This document shows, piece by piece, positions 9,711 to 18,747 of a stretch of 47,171 bases of DNA. Origin of the DNA: Desulfobacteraceae bacterium (lineage in GTDB: Bacteria; Desulfobacterota; DSM-4660; Desulfatiglandales; Desulfatiglandaceae); NCBI GenBank assembly GCA_030642205.1, contig DAOWOF010000002.1, forward strand, positions 1 to 47,171. The letters run 5' to 3'. Both the position numbers and the translations under genes were made by a program. The notes beneath the pieces were generated by a model. That model was not told the DNA's origin, searched no databases, and worked only from the letters and a program-made list of their open reading frames with translations. The stretch's first letter is position 1. The number at the start of each line of letters is the position of its first letter.

Positions 9711-11933
9711 ATGGAATTAATGCTTGCCTTGGCAGGAAATCCAAATTCAGGAAAAACAACTCTATTCAATGAGTTAACCGGATCCCGTCAGCATGTTGGA
9801 AACTATCCCGGGGTAACCGTAGAAAAAAAGGAAGGAGAATATAAGTATAATGGACAAAAGATAGCAATTACAGACCTTCCAGGAACCTATTCGCTTACAG
9901 CATATTCTGAAGAGGAAGTGGTTGCCAGAGATTTTTTGGTTAATAAAAGGCCTGATACAGTTGTTAATATTGTTGATGCTTCCAATCTGGAACGTAATTT
10001 ATATCTAACTGTCCAGTTTCTTGAGCTGGGCATTCCGGTTTGTATTGCCCTGAATATGATTGACGTAGCCAAAGATCGTGGGCTTATAATTGATGATGAA
10101 AAGCTTTCTTCTCTTATGGGAATACCGATTGTGCCTACAATTGCCAGATCTGGCAAGGGGAAGAAAGAGATTATTGCCGCGGCGGTCAAGATTGCAAAAG
10201 AGGGCAAAAAACGGGAATCATTGCAGATATCATATGGCGATGATCTTGATAATATCCTCCTTGAATTTGAAAAAAAGATTCAAGCAAATAATTTCATGAC
10301 TGACATTTATCCTGCTCGCTGGATTGCCCTGAAATATCTGGAAAAGGACAATCAAATTATTGATAAAGGACGTCTGGAAAATTCAAGGCTTTCATTATCC
10401 CTTGAAGAAGACACAAAAAAAATCACAGAACATCTTGGCAAAACTCTGGATACATACCCGGAGGCGATGATTGCCGATTATCGTTATGGTTTTATTAAAT
10501 CCATCTTGAAACAGGGAGTAATAGAACGAAAATATGATCATAACAGGCTTTATGCATCCGATCAGATAGATAAGGTCTTGACTCACCGGCTGCTTGGCCC
10601 TCTTATCATGCTGACTATCCTTATGGGACTTTACCATATTACTTTTACCTATGGCGCAATCCCTATGGGCTGGCTGGAATCATTTTTCGGCTTGCTTGGA
10701 GACACTGTTTCCAGGCTTTTGCCTGACGGACTCTTTAAATCCATGATTATCTCCGGAGTAATTGACGGAGTAGGAGGAGTTCTTGGTTTTGTGCCCTTGA
10801 TTATGCTTATGTTCTTTGGAATAGCCATTCTGGAAGATTCAGGATACCTGTCCAGGGTCGCCTATATGCTGGATCGTGTCTTTAAGATATTTGGTCTGCA
10901 CGGTAATTCTGTAATGCCATTTATCGTCTCAGGAGGAATTGCCGGAGGATGCGCTGTGCCTGGAATTATGGCAACCAGAACACTTAAATCCCGCAAGGAA
11001 AGGCTGGCAACCATGCTTACCGCTCCTTTTATGAACTGCGGCGCAAAATTGCCTGTCATGGCCCTCTTGATAGGAACCTTCTTTTCAGAAAACAGCGCGT
11101 TTTTAATGTTTATGTTAACTTTGCTTTCCTGGGCAGGCGCCTTGATAGCCGCGAAAATATTGCGCATGACCATTATAAGTGGAAAGGAAACCCCTTTTGT
11201 TCTGGAGCTTCCACCCTACCGATGGCCCACGCTTAAGGGCTTGCTTATTCATACATGGGAAAGATCATGGCAGTATATTAAAAAGGCAGGCACCGTCATT
11301 TTAGGAATTTCAATCATCATCTGGGCCATGATGACATTTCCCCAAATGCCAACATCAAAAATAGAGGAATTCAAACAAAAACGTGAGTTGGTCTATTCCA
11401 GTTTTCCAGCTCCTGTGATAAAAGAATTGAAATCAAAGGATGAAGACTCTATCCTGTCTGAAAAGGCTCAAGAACTTGGAATACAAATCCTTAAAATCAA
11501 TAATACGGAATCTGAAGAAAAGCTAAAGAATTCTATCGCTGGAAGGATCGGAACATCCCTTGAAAGCATCACAAGATTCACCGGTTTTGATTGGCGTACC
11601 AATATAGCTTTGGTAGGCGGTTTTGCCGCCAAAGAGGTCGTAATCTCCACTCTTGGAACGGCCTATTCCCTGGGAGAAATTGACTCTGAAGACTCCGCGT
11701 CACTAGGCGAAATACTTGCGAAATCACCACATTGGAATCCTGTGGTGGCCTTAAGCCTGATTGTTTTTACCATGTTTTATGCCCCCTGCTTTGTAGCAGT
11801 TGTGGTAATTATAAAAGAATCAGGATCCTGGAAATGGGGGGCTTTTTCAATTATATTTAATACGGTGATAGCCTTTATTTTATCAATAATAATCTTCCAG
11901 GGTGGATTATTCCTTAATTTAACAGGTGGATAG
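9711..11933 (+). CDS. feoB: ferrous iron transport protein B
   Basis: G-protein motifs GNPNSGKTTLFN, DLPGTYSL, NMIDVA; FeoB Gate motifs VPGIMATRTLKSRKERLATMLTAPFMNCGAKLPV. Confidence 0.97.
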   Translation: MELMLALAGNPNSGKTTLFNELTGSRQHVGNYPGVTVEKKEGEYKYNGQKIAITDLPGTYSLTAYSEEEVVARDFLVNKRPDTVVNIVDASNLERNLYLTVQFLELGIPVCIALNMIDVAKDRGLIIDDEKLSSLMGIPIVPTIARSGKGKKEIIAAAVKIAKEGKKRESLQISYGDDLDNILLEFEKKIQANNFMTDIYPARWIALKYLEKDNQIIDKGRLENSRLSLSLEEDTKKITEHLGKTLDTYPEAMIADYRYGFIKSILKQGVIERKYDHNRLYASDQIDKVLTHRLLGPLIMLTILMGLYHITFTYGAIPMGWLESFFGLLGDTVSRLLPDGLFKSMIISGVIDGVGGVLGFVPLIMLMFFGIAILEDSGYLSRVAYMLDRVFKIFGLHGNSVMPFIVSGGIAGGCAVPGIMATRTLKSRKERLATMLTAPFMNCGAKLPVMALLIGTFFSENSAFLMFMLTLLSWAGALIAAKILRMTIISGKETPFVLELPPYRWPTLKGLLIHTWERSWQYIKKAGTVILGISIIIWAMMTFPQMPTSKIEEFKQKRELVYSSFPAPVIKELKSKDEDSILSEKAQELGIQILKINNTESEEKLKNSIAGRIGTSLESITRFTGFDWRTNIALVGGFAAKEVVISTLGTAYSLGEIDSEDSASLGEILAKSPHWNPVVALSLIVFTMFYAPCFVAVVVIIKESGSWKWGAFSIIFNTVIAFILSIIIFQGGLFLNLTGG

Positions 11934-11935
11934 AA

Positions 11936-12085
11936 ATGGACTTACTGATTATTGGTATCATTATTATAGCCGCAGGTTTTTTTATTATTAGAAATATTGT
12001 CAAAAAGATTCAGGGGCAAAGCAACTGTTCATGTGGCAGCAATTGTTCTGAATGCAGCAATATCCATGATAAAGATCTTTTTTAG
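11936..12085 (+). CDS. small FeoB-associated Cys-rich membrane protein
   Basis: Hand-translated MDLLIIGIIIIAAGFFIIRNIVKKIQGQSNCSCGSNCSECSNIHDKDLF*, starts 2 nt after feoB stop; absent from the ORF track because it is short. Confidence 0.8.
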   Translation: MDLLIIGIIIIAAGFFIIRNIVKKIQGQSNCSCGSNCSECSNIHDKDLF

Positions 12086-12092
12086 AGATAAA

Positions 12093-12156
12093 TTATACCT
12101 CGGAAGGTTATAAATTGAGTCTTTTTCGGCGAGCTTTGCGGCCTTTCGGGGTATAA
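12093..12156 (+). ncRNA. structured leader candidate upstream of the sigma54 activator
   Basis: TTATACCTCGGAAGG pairs with CCTTTCGGGGTATAA over 15 bp with two G-U wobbles. Confidence 0.4.
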
Positions 12157-12177
12157 ACAATTTAGGAAATTGATATC

Positions 12178-13536
12178 ATGGAAATACGAGATCAAACAGA
12201 GACTATCCTGGCCAGTATTGCTGACGGAGTTTTTACCGTTGATCCTGAATGGAAGGTAACCTCTTTTAATCACGCGGCTGAAAAGATCACAGGGATAAAG
12301 AGAGATGAAGCTATTGGCTGTTATTGCTGGGATGTCTTCAGGGCCAGTATCTGTGAAAGATCCTGTTCTTTGCGACAGACGATGGCAACAGGTAAGCATA
12401 TACTAAATAAGGCAATTTATATCGTCAACTCCCATGGTAAACGCGTTCCTGTTAGTATCTCAACTGCTCTTTTAAAAGATAAGAATGAAAAAACAATCGG
12501 CGGAGTAGAGACTTTTAGAGATCTTAGTCTGGAAGTTGAATTACGTAAAGAATTGGAGGGTCGCCATAGCTTTCTCGATATTATTAGCAAAAACCCGGAA
12601 ATGCATCGTTTATTTGGTATTCTGGAGCAGGTATCTGAAAGTAATTCAACTGTCTTATTAAATGGAGAAAGCGGAACAGGCAAGGAGCTTTTCGCCAAGG
12701 CTATCCATTCCCTGAGTTCCAGAAGGCAATGTCCGATGATTACTATTAATTGTGGTGCCCTGCCTGATACCCTGCTTGAATCTGAGCTATTTGGCTATAA
12801 GGCAGGAGCATTTACAGATGCCAGAAAAGACAAACCTGGTCGTTTGGCCCAGGCAGAGGGAGGCACTCTTTTCCTGGATGAAATCGGAGATATTTCACAG
12901 GCTATGCAGGTACGTATGCTGCGTGTACTGCAAGATAAGATCTACGATCCGCTTGGCAGTACCAAACCACAAAAAGCAAATGTACGCATTATAACGGCAA
13001 CCAACCATGATCTTGAACAGTTGGTTGCTAAAGGCACATTTCGTCAGGATCTTTATTATCGGATCAATGTCGTTAAACTTGAACTGCCCCCATTAAGGAA
13101 TCGGAAAGAAGATATTCCTCTTTTAATTGAGCATTTTATCCACAAATTTAATATCTTGAATAACAAGGAAATTCAAGGTGTTTCGCCTGATATTTTACCT
13201 GTTTTGATGGCTTATGATTATCCTGGCAATATTCGTCAACTTGAGAATGTCATTGAATATATATCTGTGGTTTGTCGTGGTAATCTGGTATGCAAGGAGC
13301 ATCTTCCGGATTATCTAAAGAAACAAATCAAGACAGACCCTTGCCCTTTAACTGAAAATGCCCGGCCTGAACATATACCTTTTTATGAACTGGAGAAACA
13401 TTTTCTCCTGGAAATATTAAATAAGAATAAATGGAATAAATCTGCTTCTGCCAAAGAGATGGGCATACATCCAAGCACTCTCTGGCGGAAACTAAAAAAG
13501 TATAAAATCCATCCTTTAAAGACTAGCCTTTCTTAA
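12178..13536 (+). CDS. sigma54-dependent Fis-family activator with PAS domain, OrpR-like
   Basis: PAS; AAA+ motifs GESGTGKE, ESELFGYKAGAFTDA; Fis HTH at C-terminus; Cys cluster CYCWDVFRASICERSC in PAS. Confidence 0.92.
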   Translation: MEIRDQTETILASIADGVFTVDPEWKVTSFNHAAEKITGIKRDEAIGCYCWDVFRASICERSCSLRQTMATGKHILNKAIYIVNSHGKRVPVSISTALLKDKNEKTIGGVETFRDLSLEVELRKELEGRHSFLDIISKNPEMHRLFGILEQVSESNSTVLLNGESGTGKELFAKAIHSLSSRRQCPMITINCGALPDTLLESELFGYKAGAFTDARKDKPGRLAQAEGGTLFLDEIGDISQAMQVRMLRVLQDKIYDPLGSTKPQKANVRIITATNHDLEQLVAKGTFRQDLYYRINVVKLELPPLRNRKEDIPLLIEHFIHKFNILNNKEIQGVSPDILPVLMAYDYPGNIRQLENVIEYISVVCRGNLVCKEHLPDYLKKQIKTDPCPLTENARPEHIPFYELEKHFLLEILNKNKWNKSASAKEMGIHPSTLWRKLKKYKIHPLKTSLS

Positions 13537-13630
13537 AAAACAGTACACTTTTTATATTCTCCTTCCTCATGACTTAATCCTTATAAATCCTTCTGTCACT
13601 TTCGGTATTTAAGTAAAGAGCAAAAAATGC

Positions 13631-13694
13631 TATTGCAATAGCGCAATTAAAATCAATGTTTATATTGCAGTATTGCAATATTGCAATAACTCAA
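13631..13694. promoter_or_regulatory. octamer array/palindrome, candidate upstream activator site
   Basis: TATTGCAA at 13631, 13671, 13679 with degenerate copies at 13639, 13663, 13687; perfect 18-bp palindrome TATTGCAATATTGCAATA at 13671-13688. Confidence 0.6.
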
Positions 13695-13776
13695 TATGCC
13701 TTGTTTATGTAAGCCTATTATGGTTTGATTTAGTTTAATATAGTTATAATTAACCATGCAATATATCAAAGCCTCC

Positions 13777-13792
13777 TGGCATGAATAATGCT
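13777..13792 (+). promoter_or_regulatory. sigma54 (-24/-12) promoter
   Basis: TGGCATGAATAATGCT: GG and GC with the canonical 10-nt spacing, about 90 bp downstream of the palindrome. Confidence 0.65.
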
Positions 13793-14000
13793 GAAGTCTA
13801 TAAACATAATTAGAGAAAATCTTACAGGAACAGTTTTCAACAAGTTATATATTAAATTATTTTTTTGCCTTTGGTTATCAACTATTATATTATATGTTTT
13901 GAAAAAAACGAGAGCAAAACCCTGTCGAAAAAATGATCCTATAATGTTTTTTTCGCTGAATAGTTACATTATTTTTTAAAATAATTAAGGAGACAAAAAA

Positions 14001-14564
14001 ATGAAGATTGCTTTAAGCGCCAGCCAAAAAGATCTTGACTCCACTATTGATCCACGCTTTGGCAGATGCGCATATTTTTTGATAATCAATCCGGATGATA
14101 TGAGTTTTGATTGTTTTGAAAACGAAAGCGCTAATCTGGGTGGTGGCGCAGGTATTCAGGCAGCTCAATTTGTTGTCTCCCATGGAGCGACTGTTGTTAT
14201 TACCGGTAATATGGGGCCCAATGCCGTTAATGCCCTTAGTTCAGCAGGCGTAGAGATTATAACCGGTATCAATGGCTCGATTAAAACAGCAGTAGAACAA
14301 TATATAAAAGGTAATTTTGATAACACTGTTGAACCCAATGTTCCGGAACATCATGGAATAAACAGTCCTCAGGGGACAGGAGCCGACATGGGGACAGGAG
14401 CTGGCATGGGTACAGGTAGAGGAATGGGCGGAGGTAGAGGAATAGGAGGCGGAGGTAGAGGAATGGGTGGTGGTGGAGGTAAAGGAATGGGCGGTGGCAG
14501 TGGCATGGGCGGCGGCAGAGGAATGGGTGGAGGTGGTAGAGGCGGAAGGAAATCCAGCAGATGA
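14001..14564 (+). CDS. NifB/NifX (ORP-like) family protein with Gly/Met/Arg-rich tail
   Basis: DPRFGRCAYFLIIN, GGGAGIQAAQFVVSHGATVVITGNMGPNA; low-complexity GMGGGRG tail. Confidence 0.88.
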   Translation: MKIALSASQKDLDSTIDPRFGRCAYFLIINPDDMSFDCFENESANLGGGAGIQAAQFVVSHGATVVITGNMGPNAVNALSSAGVEIITGINGSIKTAVEQYIKGNFDNTVEPNVPEHHGINSPQGTGADMGTGAGMGTGRGMGGGRGIGGGGRGMGGGGGKGMGGGSGMGGGRGMGGGGRGGRKSSR

Positions 14565-14902
14565 ACTTGGGTATTCCGGTCTGGGAAGATAAAATTTCAC
14601 CAGTCTTTGACACCTCGATCAAATTGCTGGTCCTCCAGATAGATGGTCAAAAGGAGATTGCAAGAACAGAGATCAATCTTGAAAGAGAGGATATAATGAT
14701 AAGGTGTCAACAGCTACAGGAATTAAAAATTAATACCCTGCTTTGCGGCGCTATTTCCAGAGATTTATTCAGGTTGCTTACTACAGCCAATATTGAAGTA
14801 ATTTCCTGGATTTCCGGCCCTCTGGAAAAAATAATCAATTCGTATTTAAATGGAGACCTTTCTTTTTCTGAATATCATATGCCAGGATACAGGCCTGATT
14901 AA
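14561..14902 (+). CDS. NifB/NifX family protein
   Basis: LGIPVWEDKISPVFDTS..., INTLLCGAIS; ATGA overlap with the upstream gene. Confidence 0.8.
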   Translation: MNLGIPVWEDKISPVFDTSIKLLVLQIDGQKEIARTEINLEREDIMIRCQQLQELKINTLLCGAISRDLFRLLTTANIEVISWISGPLEKIINSYLNGDLSFSEYHMPGYRPD

Positions 14903-15096
14903 CAGGGAAACCTTTTTCGCCAAGGCATACCACCTTAATTATACAAAGAGGCGGTCGATCAAAACATATAGAATTGCTGTATTTACCTGGAATACAAATT
15001 GGAAAATATTTATCTATGCGCATATGGGTACCTGTTAAAAAAGGCGGGTAATCTTTCAACCCTGAGAATCTGAAAATGCCGGAGGTTTAAATATTA

Positions 15097-15957
15097 ATGG
15101 GAACAATAAGGAAAAAGGATGGGTCCATTCTCAATAAAGAAATGCGTGACCAAAAGGAAATAAGAATCAAGAACACCTTGAATTTGATTAAGAATAAAAT
15201 TCTGGTTATGAGCGGCAAGGGTGGAGTTGGGAAGAGCAGTATTGCCGCTTATCTGGCAGTTTCCCTGGCTGCCCTGGGCCATAAAGTGGGATTGATGGAC
15301 GTGGATTTACACGGGCCAAGCATCCCTCGAATGTTAGGACTTTCGAGCAAGATCAAGCCGGAAATAGCCGCAGGCAAAATGCTGCCAATAAGGCATTCAG
15401 CAAATTTACATGTTATATCAATTGAATCTCTAATGGGCGATGATAAGGATACCGCCACAATCTGGAGGGGCCCTTTAAAGATTGGAGTCATAAAACAATT
15501 CATTGGCGACATTGAATGGGGCAATATGGATTATATGATAATCGATTCTCCGCCAGGCACAGGAGACGAGCCTTTGACAGTGGGGCAAACCATTCCGGAT
15601 GCCAAGGCCCTAATTGTTACGACACCCCAGGAAATCTCGTTGGCAGATGTGAGAAAATCGATTAATTTTTGCCGCGAAATAAACATGGAGATTCTTGGCC
15701 TGGTAGAAAATATGAGTGGCCTTATCTGCCCCTATTGTGGTAAAAGAATTGAGGTGTTCAAGGTTGCAGGAGGGGCGCGCACTGCAAAAAACAAGAATTT
15801 ACGACTTCTGGCCAGTCTGCCATTGGAGCCCGAAATTGTTAAATCATGTGATCAGGGAAATCTGGAAATCCTTGATCATGAAGACAATTTATTTGTCATG
15901 GAATTTAACAAAATGGTCCAAAAAATCGTTCAATTAACTTCGGAAAAGACTGGCTAA
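15097..15957 (+). CDS. Mrp/NBP35 family P-loop ATPase
   Basis: MSGKGGVGKSSIAAYLA, DVDLHGPSIPRML, IDSPPGTGDEPL, CPYCG. Confidence 0.93.
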   Translation: MGTIRKKDGSILNKEMRDQKEIRIKNTLNLIKNKILVMSGKGGVGKSSIAAYLAVSLAALGHKVGLMDVDLHGPSIPRMLGLSSKIKPEIAAGKMLPIRHSANLHVISIESLMGDDKDTATIWRGPLKIGVIKQFIGDIEWGNMDYMIIDSPPGTGDEPLTVGQTIPDAKALIVTTPQEISLADVRKSINFCREINMEILGLVENMSGLICPYCGKRIEVFKVAGGARTAKNKNLRLLASLPLEPEIVKSCDQGNLEILDHEDNLFVMEFNKMVQKIVQLTSEKTG

Positions 15958-15980
15958 AAACTAAAAAACAGGATTTTTTT

Positions 15981-16817
15981 ATGATTATTAGTATCGCAAG
16001 TGGAAAGGGGGGGACTGGCAAGACCACTATAGCCTGCAACATGGCTGTTTCCATAGGTCATGATGTCCAGCTTCTGGATTGTGATGTGGAAGAACCAAAT
16101 GCCCATCTCTTTCTACATCCCATAATTGATAATATTAAAACTATTACCACCCCGGTTCCAATAGTTGATGAAGAAAAGTGCGACCTCTGTGGTAAATGTG
16201 TTGAAATATGCCAATTTAAGGCCATTGTAATCCTTGGGGATACAATATTGCCTTTTCATGACCTCTGTCATAGTTGCGGTGGTTGTGAACTTGTATGTCC
16301 GGTCAAGGCTATTACGGAAACAGGTCGGGAATTGGGCGAGATTGAGGAGGGCCATTTAGATGGACTCCAGTTTGTGCATGGAAGGTTAAGGATTGGAGAA
16401 GCTATGTCTCCCCCACTCATAAAAAAGGTAAGGACTTATTGTGATGCTGATAAACTTGCCATCATAGATGCCCCGCCTGGCACATCATGTCCGGTCATTG
16501 CTGCCATGAAAGGGACTGATTTTGTCTTGCTGGTAACAGAACCGACCCCCTTTGGCCTCTATGACTTAAAGCTTGCGGTAGGAGCAGTCAAGATCCTGGG
16601 AATTCCCTGCGGCCTGGTTATAAACAGATCTGATATAGGAGATGACAAGGTCATGGAATATGCCAAAGAAACCGGGATTCCTGTTTTGATGGAAATCCCT
16701 TTTGAAAGAAAAATTGCAGAAGCCTATTCAAGGGGTGATCTTATAGTGGAAATAATGCCTGAATGGAAGAATAAATTCCAGGAACTATATGAAGCTATAA
16801 AGGCAATTGTATATTAA
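15981..16817 (+). CDS. MinD-superfamily ATPase with inserted ferredoxin domain
   Basis: SGKGGTGKTTIA plus CDLCGKCVEICQF and CHSCGGCELVCP. Confidence 0.92.
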   Translation: MIISIASGKGGTGKTTIACNMAVSIGHDVQLLDCDVEEPNAHLFLHPIIDNIKTITTPVPIVDEEKCDLCGKCVEICQFKAIVILGDTILPFHDLCHSCGGCELVCPVKAITETGRELGEIEEGHLDGLQFVHGRLRIGEAMSPPLIKKVRTYCDADKLAIIDAPPGTSCPVIAAMKGTDFVLLVTEPTPFGLYDLKLAVGAVKILGIPCGLVINRSDIGDDKVMEYAKETGIPVLMEIPFERKIAEAYSRGDLIVEIMPEWKNKFQELYEAIKAIVY

Positions 16818-16835
16818 TCAGGAGCTTGCTTTTTC

Positions 16836-17711
16836 ATGAAAGAACTAGTAATTATCAGCGGCAAGGGAGGAACAGGCAAGACCAGCCTGGTAGCAGCCTT
16901 TGCTTCATTGTCCAGTAATCATGTGCTATGTGACGCAGATGTGGATGCGGCTGACTTGCATCTTATTCTTGATCCTCAGATAAAAAAACAGCAAGACTTT
17001 ATTAGCGGTAATTCCGCCTTTATCGAAAATGAAAAATGCATTCAATGTGATATTTGCCGTGATCTTTGTCGTTGGGACGCGATTGGAGCAAATTATGAAG
17101 TAGATCAAATCGAATGCGAAGGTTGTGGAGTATGCGTCCACTTTTGTCCGGAACAAGCAATTGCCTTTCCGGAGAATCACTGTGGAGAATGGTTTATCTC
17201 GGAAACCCGCTTTGGCCCTCTGGTTCATGCCAGGCTGAAAATAGCCGAGGAAAATTCAGGAAAGCTTGTATCCATTATAAGACAGGAGAGTAAAACTCTT
17301 GCCGAAGAGAACAATATTGATCTTATGTTAACTGATGGACCTCCTGGCATAGGATGCCCTGTGATTGCCTCCCTGGGAGGAGCCACTGCGGTACTAATTG
17401 TGGTTGAGCCTACTGTTTCAGGAAAACATGATATGAAGCGGGTTTTGCAGTTGGCAAACCATTTTAAAATCCCTGCCCTGGTTTGCGTTAATAAATTTGA
17501 TCTAAACATTGAACAAACTCTTGAAATTGAAGCCTTTTCGCAGAAAAATAATCTGGATGCCATTGGCAGGATACCTTTTGATCCACAATTTACAAAAGCC
17601 ATGATTGAAGGTAAAACAATTATTGAATTCAATAATAATTCTGAGTCATCTCAAGCGATACGCGACATTTGGAAATCTTTGGAAGACAGGTTTCAATTAA
17701 GGGAGGTTTAG
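16836..17711 (+). CDS. MinD-superfamily ATPase with inserted ferredoxin domain
   Basis: SGKGGTGKTSLV plus CIQCDICRDLCRW and CEGCGVCVHFCP. Confidence 0.92.
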   Translation: MKELVIISGKGGTGKTSLVAAFASLSSNHVLCDADVDAADLHLILDPQIKKQQDFISGNSAFIENEKCIQCDICRDLCRWDAIGANYEVDQIECEGCGVCVHFCPEQAIAFPENHCGEWFISETRFGPLVHARLKIAEENSGKLVSIIRQESKTLAEENNIDLMLTDGPPGIGCPVIASLGGATAVLIVVEPTVSGKHDMKRVLQLANHFKIPALVCVNKFDLNIEQTLEIEAFSQKNNLDAIGRIPFDPQFTKAMIEGKTIIEFNNNSESSQAIRDIWKSLEDRFQLREV

Positions 17712-17712
17712 A

Positions 17713-18747
17713 ATGCAACAAAAAGGAATCGGGATTACAATCACACAACATATATTAAACCAGCAAAGGGAAAATCCTGAGGCCACGGGGGCATTTACTA
17801 CTCTTCTCACGGAGCTTCTTGTAGCGGGCAAGGTTATTTCAAGAGAAGTAAACAAGGCTGGTTTGGTTGATATACTAGGCGATACAGGAAAGATTAATGT
17901 TCAGGATGAAGAGGTTCAGAAGCTTGATTTATTTGCCAATCAAGTAATAATCCAGCGTATGCAGCATATTGGCCAGCTTTGTTGCATGGGTTCCGAGGAA
18001 GATCCTGAACTCATTAGAATTCCATCTGATTATCCGAAAGGTAATTATATCCTCCTCTTTGATCCTTTGGATGGTTCATCCAATATTGATGTTAATATAA
18101 GTATTGGCACAATTTTTGGCATTTACAGGATAAAGGATTCAGATCATAAGGGAAACCCCACTATAAAGGATGTCCTTCAACCTGGAATAGAGCAGGTCGC
18201 GGCCGGCTACTTCATCTATGGTTCAAGCACTATCATGGTATATACTACAGGAAAGGGGACAGGTGTTCACGGTTTCACCCTCTTTCCAAGTGTAGGCGAG
18301 TTCCTCCTTTCGCATAAAGATATCCGGATTCCTTCAAGGGGTAAGATTTATAGCGTTAATGAGAGTTATGTTCATTATTGGGATAATAAAACCAAGGCCC
18401 TTATTGAATATTTCAAAACCAGAGATAAAGAGACCTCCCGACCTTATACCGCCAGGTATGTTGGAAGCCTGGTAGCCGATTTTCATCGAAATCTTTTAAA
18501 GGGCGGCATATTTATGTATCCAGCCGACCAAAAGGATCCCAAGAAACCAACAGGGAAATTAAGATTGATGGTTGAGGCCAATCCTTTGGCCATGGTAGCC
18601 AGGGAGGCTGGAGGGTATGCCAGCGATGGTCATGGCCCGATTCTGGACATAAGTCCCACAGCCTTACACCAACGGGTTCCCCTCTATATAGGCAGTAAAG
18701 AGGATGTATTACTGGCAGAATCATTTATTAGCGGCAAAAGGAGCTAG
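17713..18747 (+). CDS. fbp: class 1 fructose-1,6-bisphosphatase
   Basis: FDPLDGSSNIDVNISIGTIFGIYR, YVGSLVADFHRNLLKGGIFMYP, KLRLMVEANPLAMVAREAGG. Confidence 0.96.
   Translation: MQQKGIGITITQHILNQQRENPEATGAFTTLLTELLVAGKVISREVNKAGLVDILGDTGKINVQDEEVQKLDLFANQVIIQRMQHIGQLCCMGSEEDPELIRIPSDYPKGNYILLFDPLDGSSNIDVNISIGTIFGIYRIKDSDHKGNPTIKDVLQPGIEQVAAGYFIYGSSTIMVYTTGKGTGVHGFTLFPSVGEFLLSHKDIRIPSRGKIYSVNESYVHYWDNKTKALIEYFKTRDKETSRPYTARYVGSLVADFHRNLLKGGIFMYPADQKDPKKPTGKLRLMVEANPLAMVAREAGGYASDGHGPILDISPTALHQRVPLYIGSKEDVLLAESFISGKRS

Noticed and set aside
13788-13979. 63-aa ORF between the sigma54 promoter and the first NifX gene
   Set aside because: AT-rich, no SD, overlaps the -12 element; most likely leader sequence rather than a gene
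14241-14622. Minus-strand ORFs of 119 and 113 aa opposite the 14001 gene
   Set aside because: Complement of the glycine-rich repeats; Ser/Thr/His/Leu-rich low-complexity translations, not credible proteins
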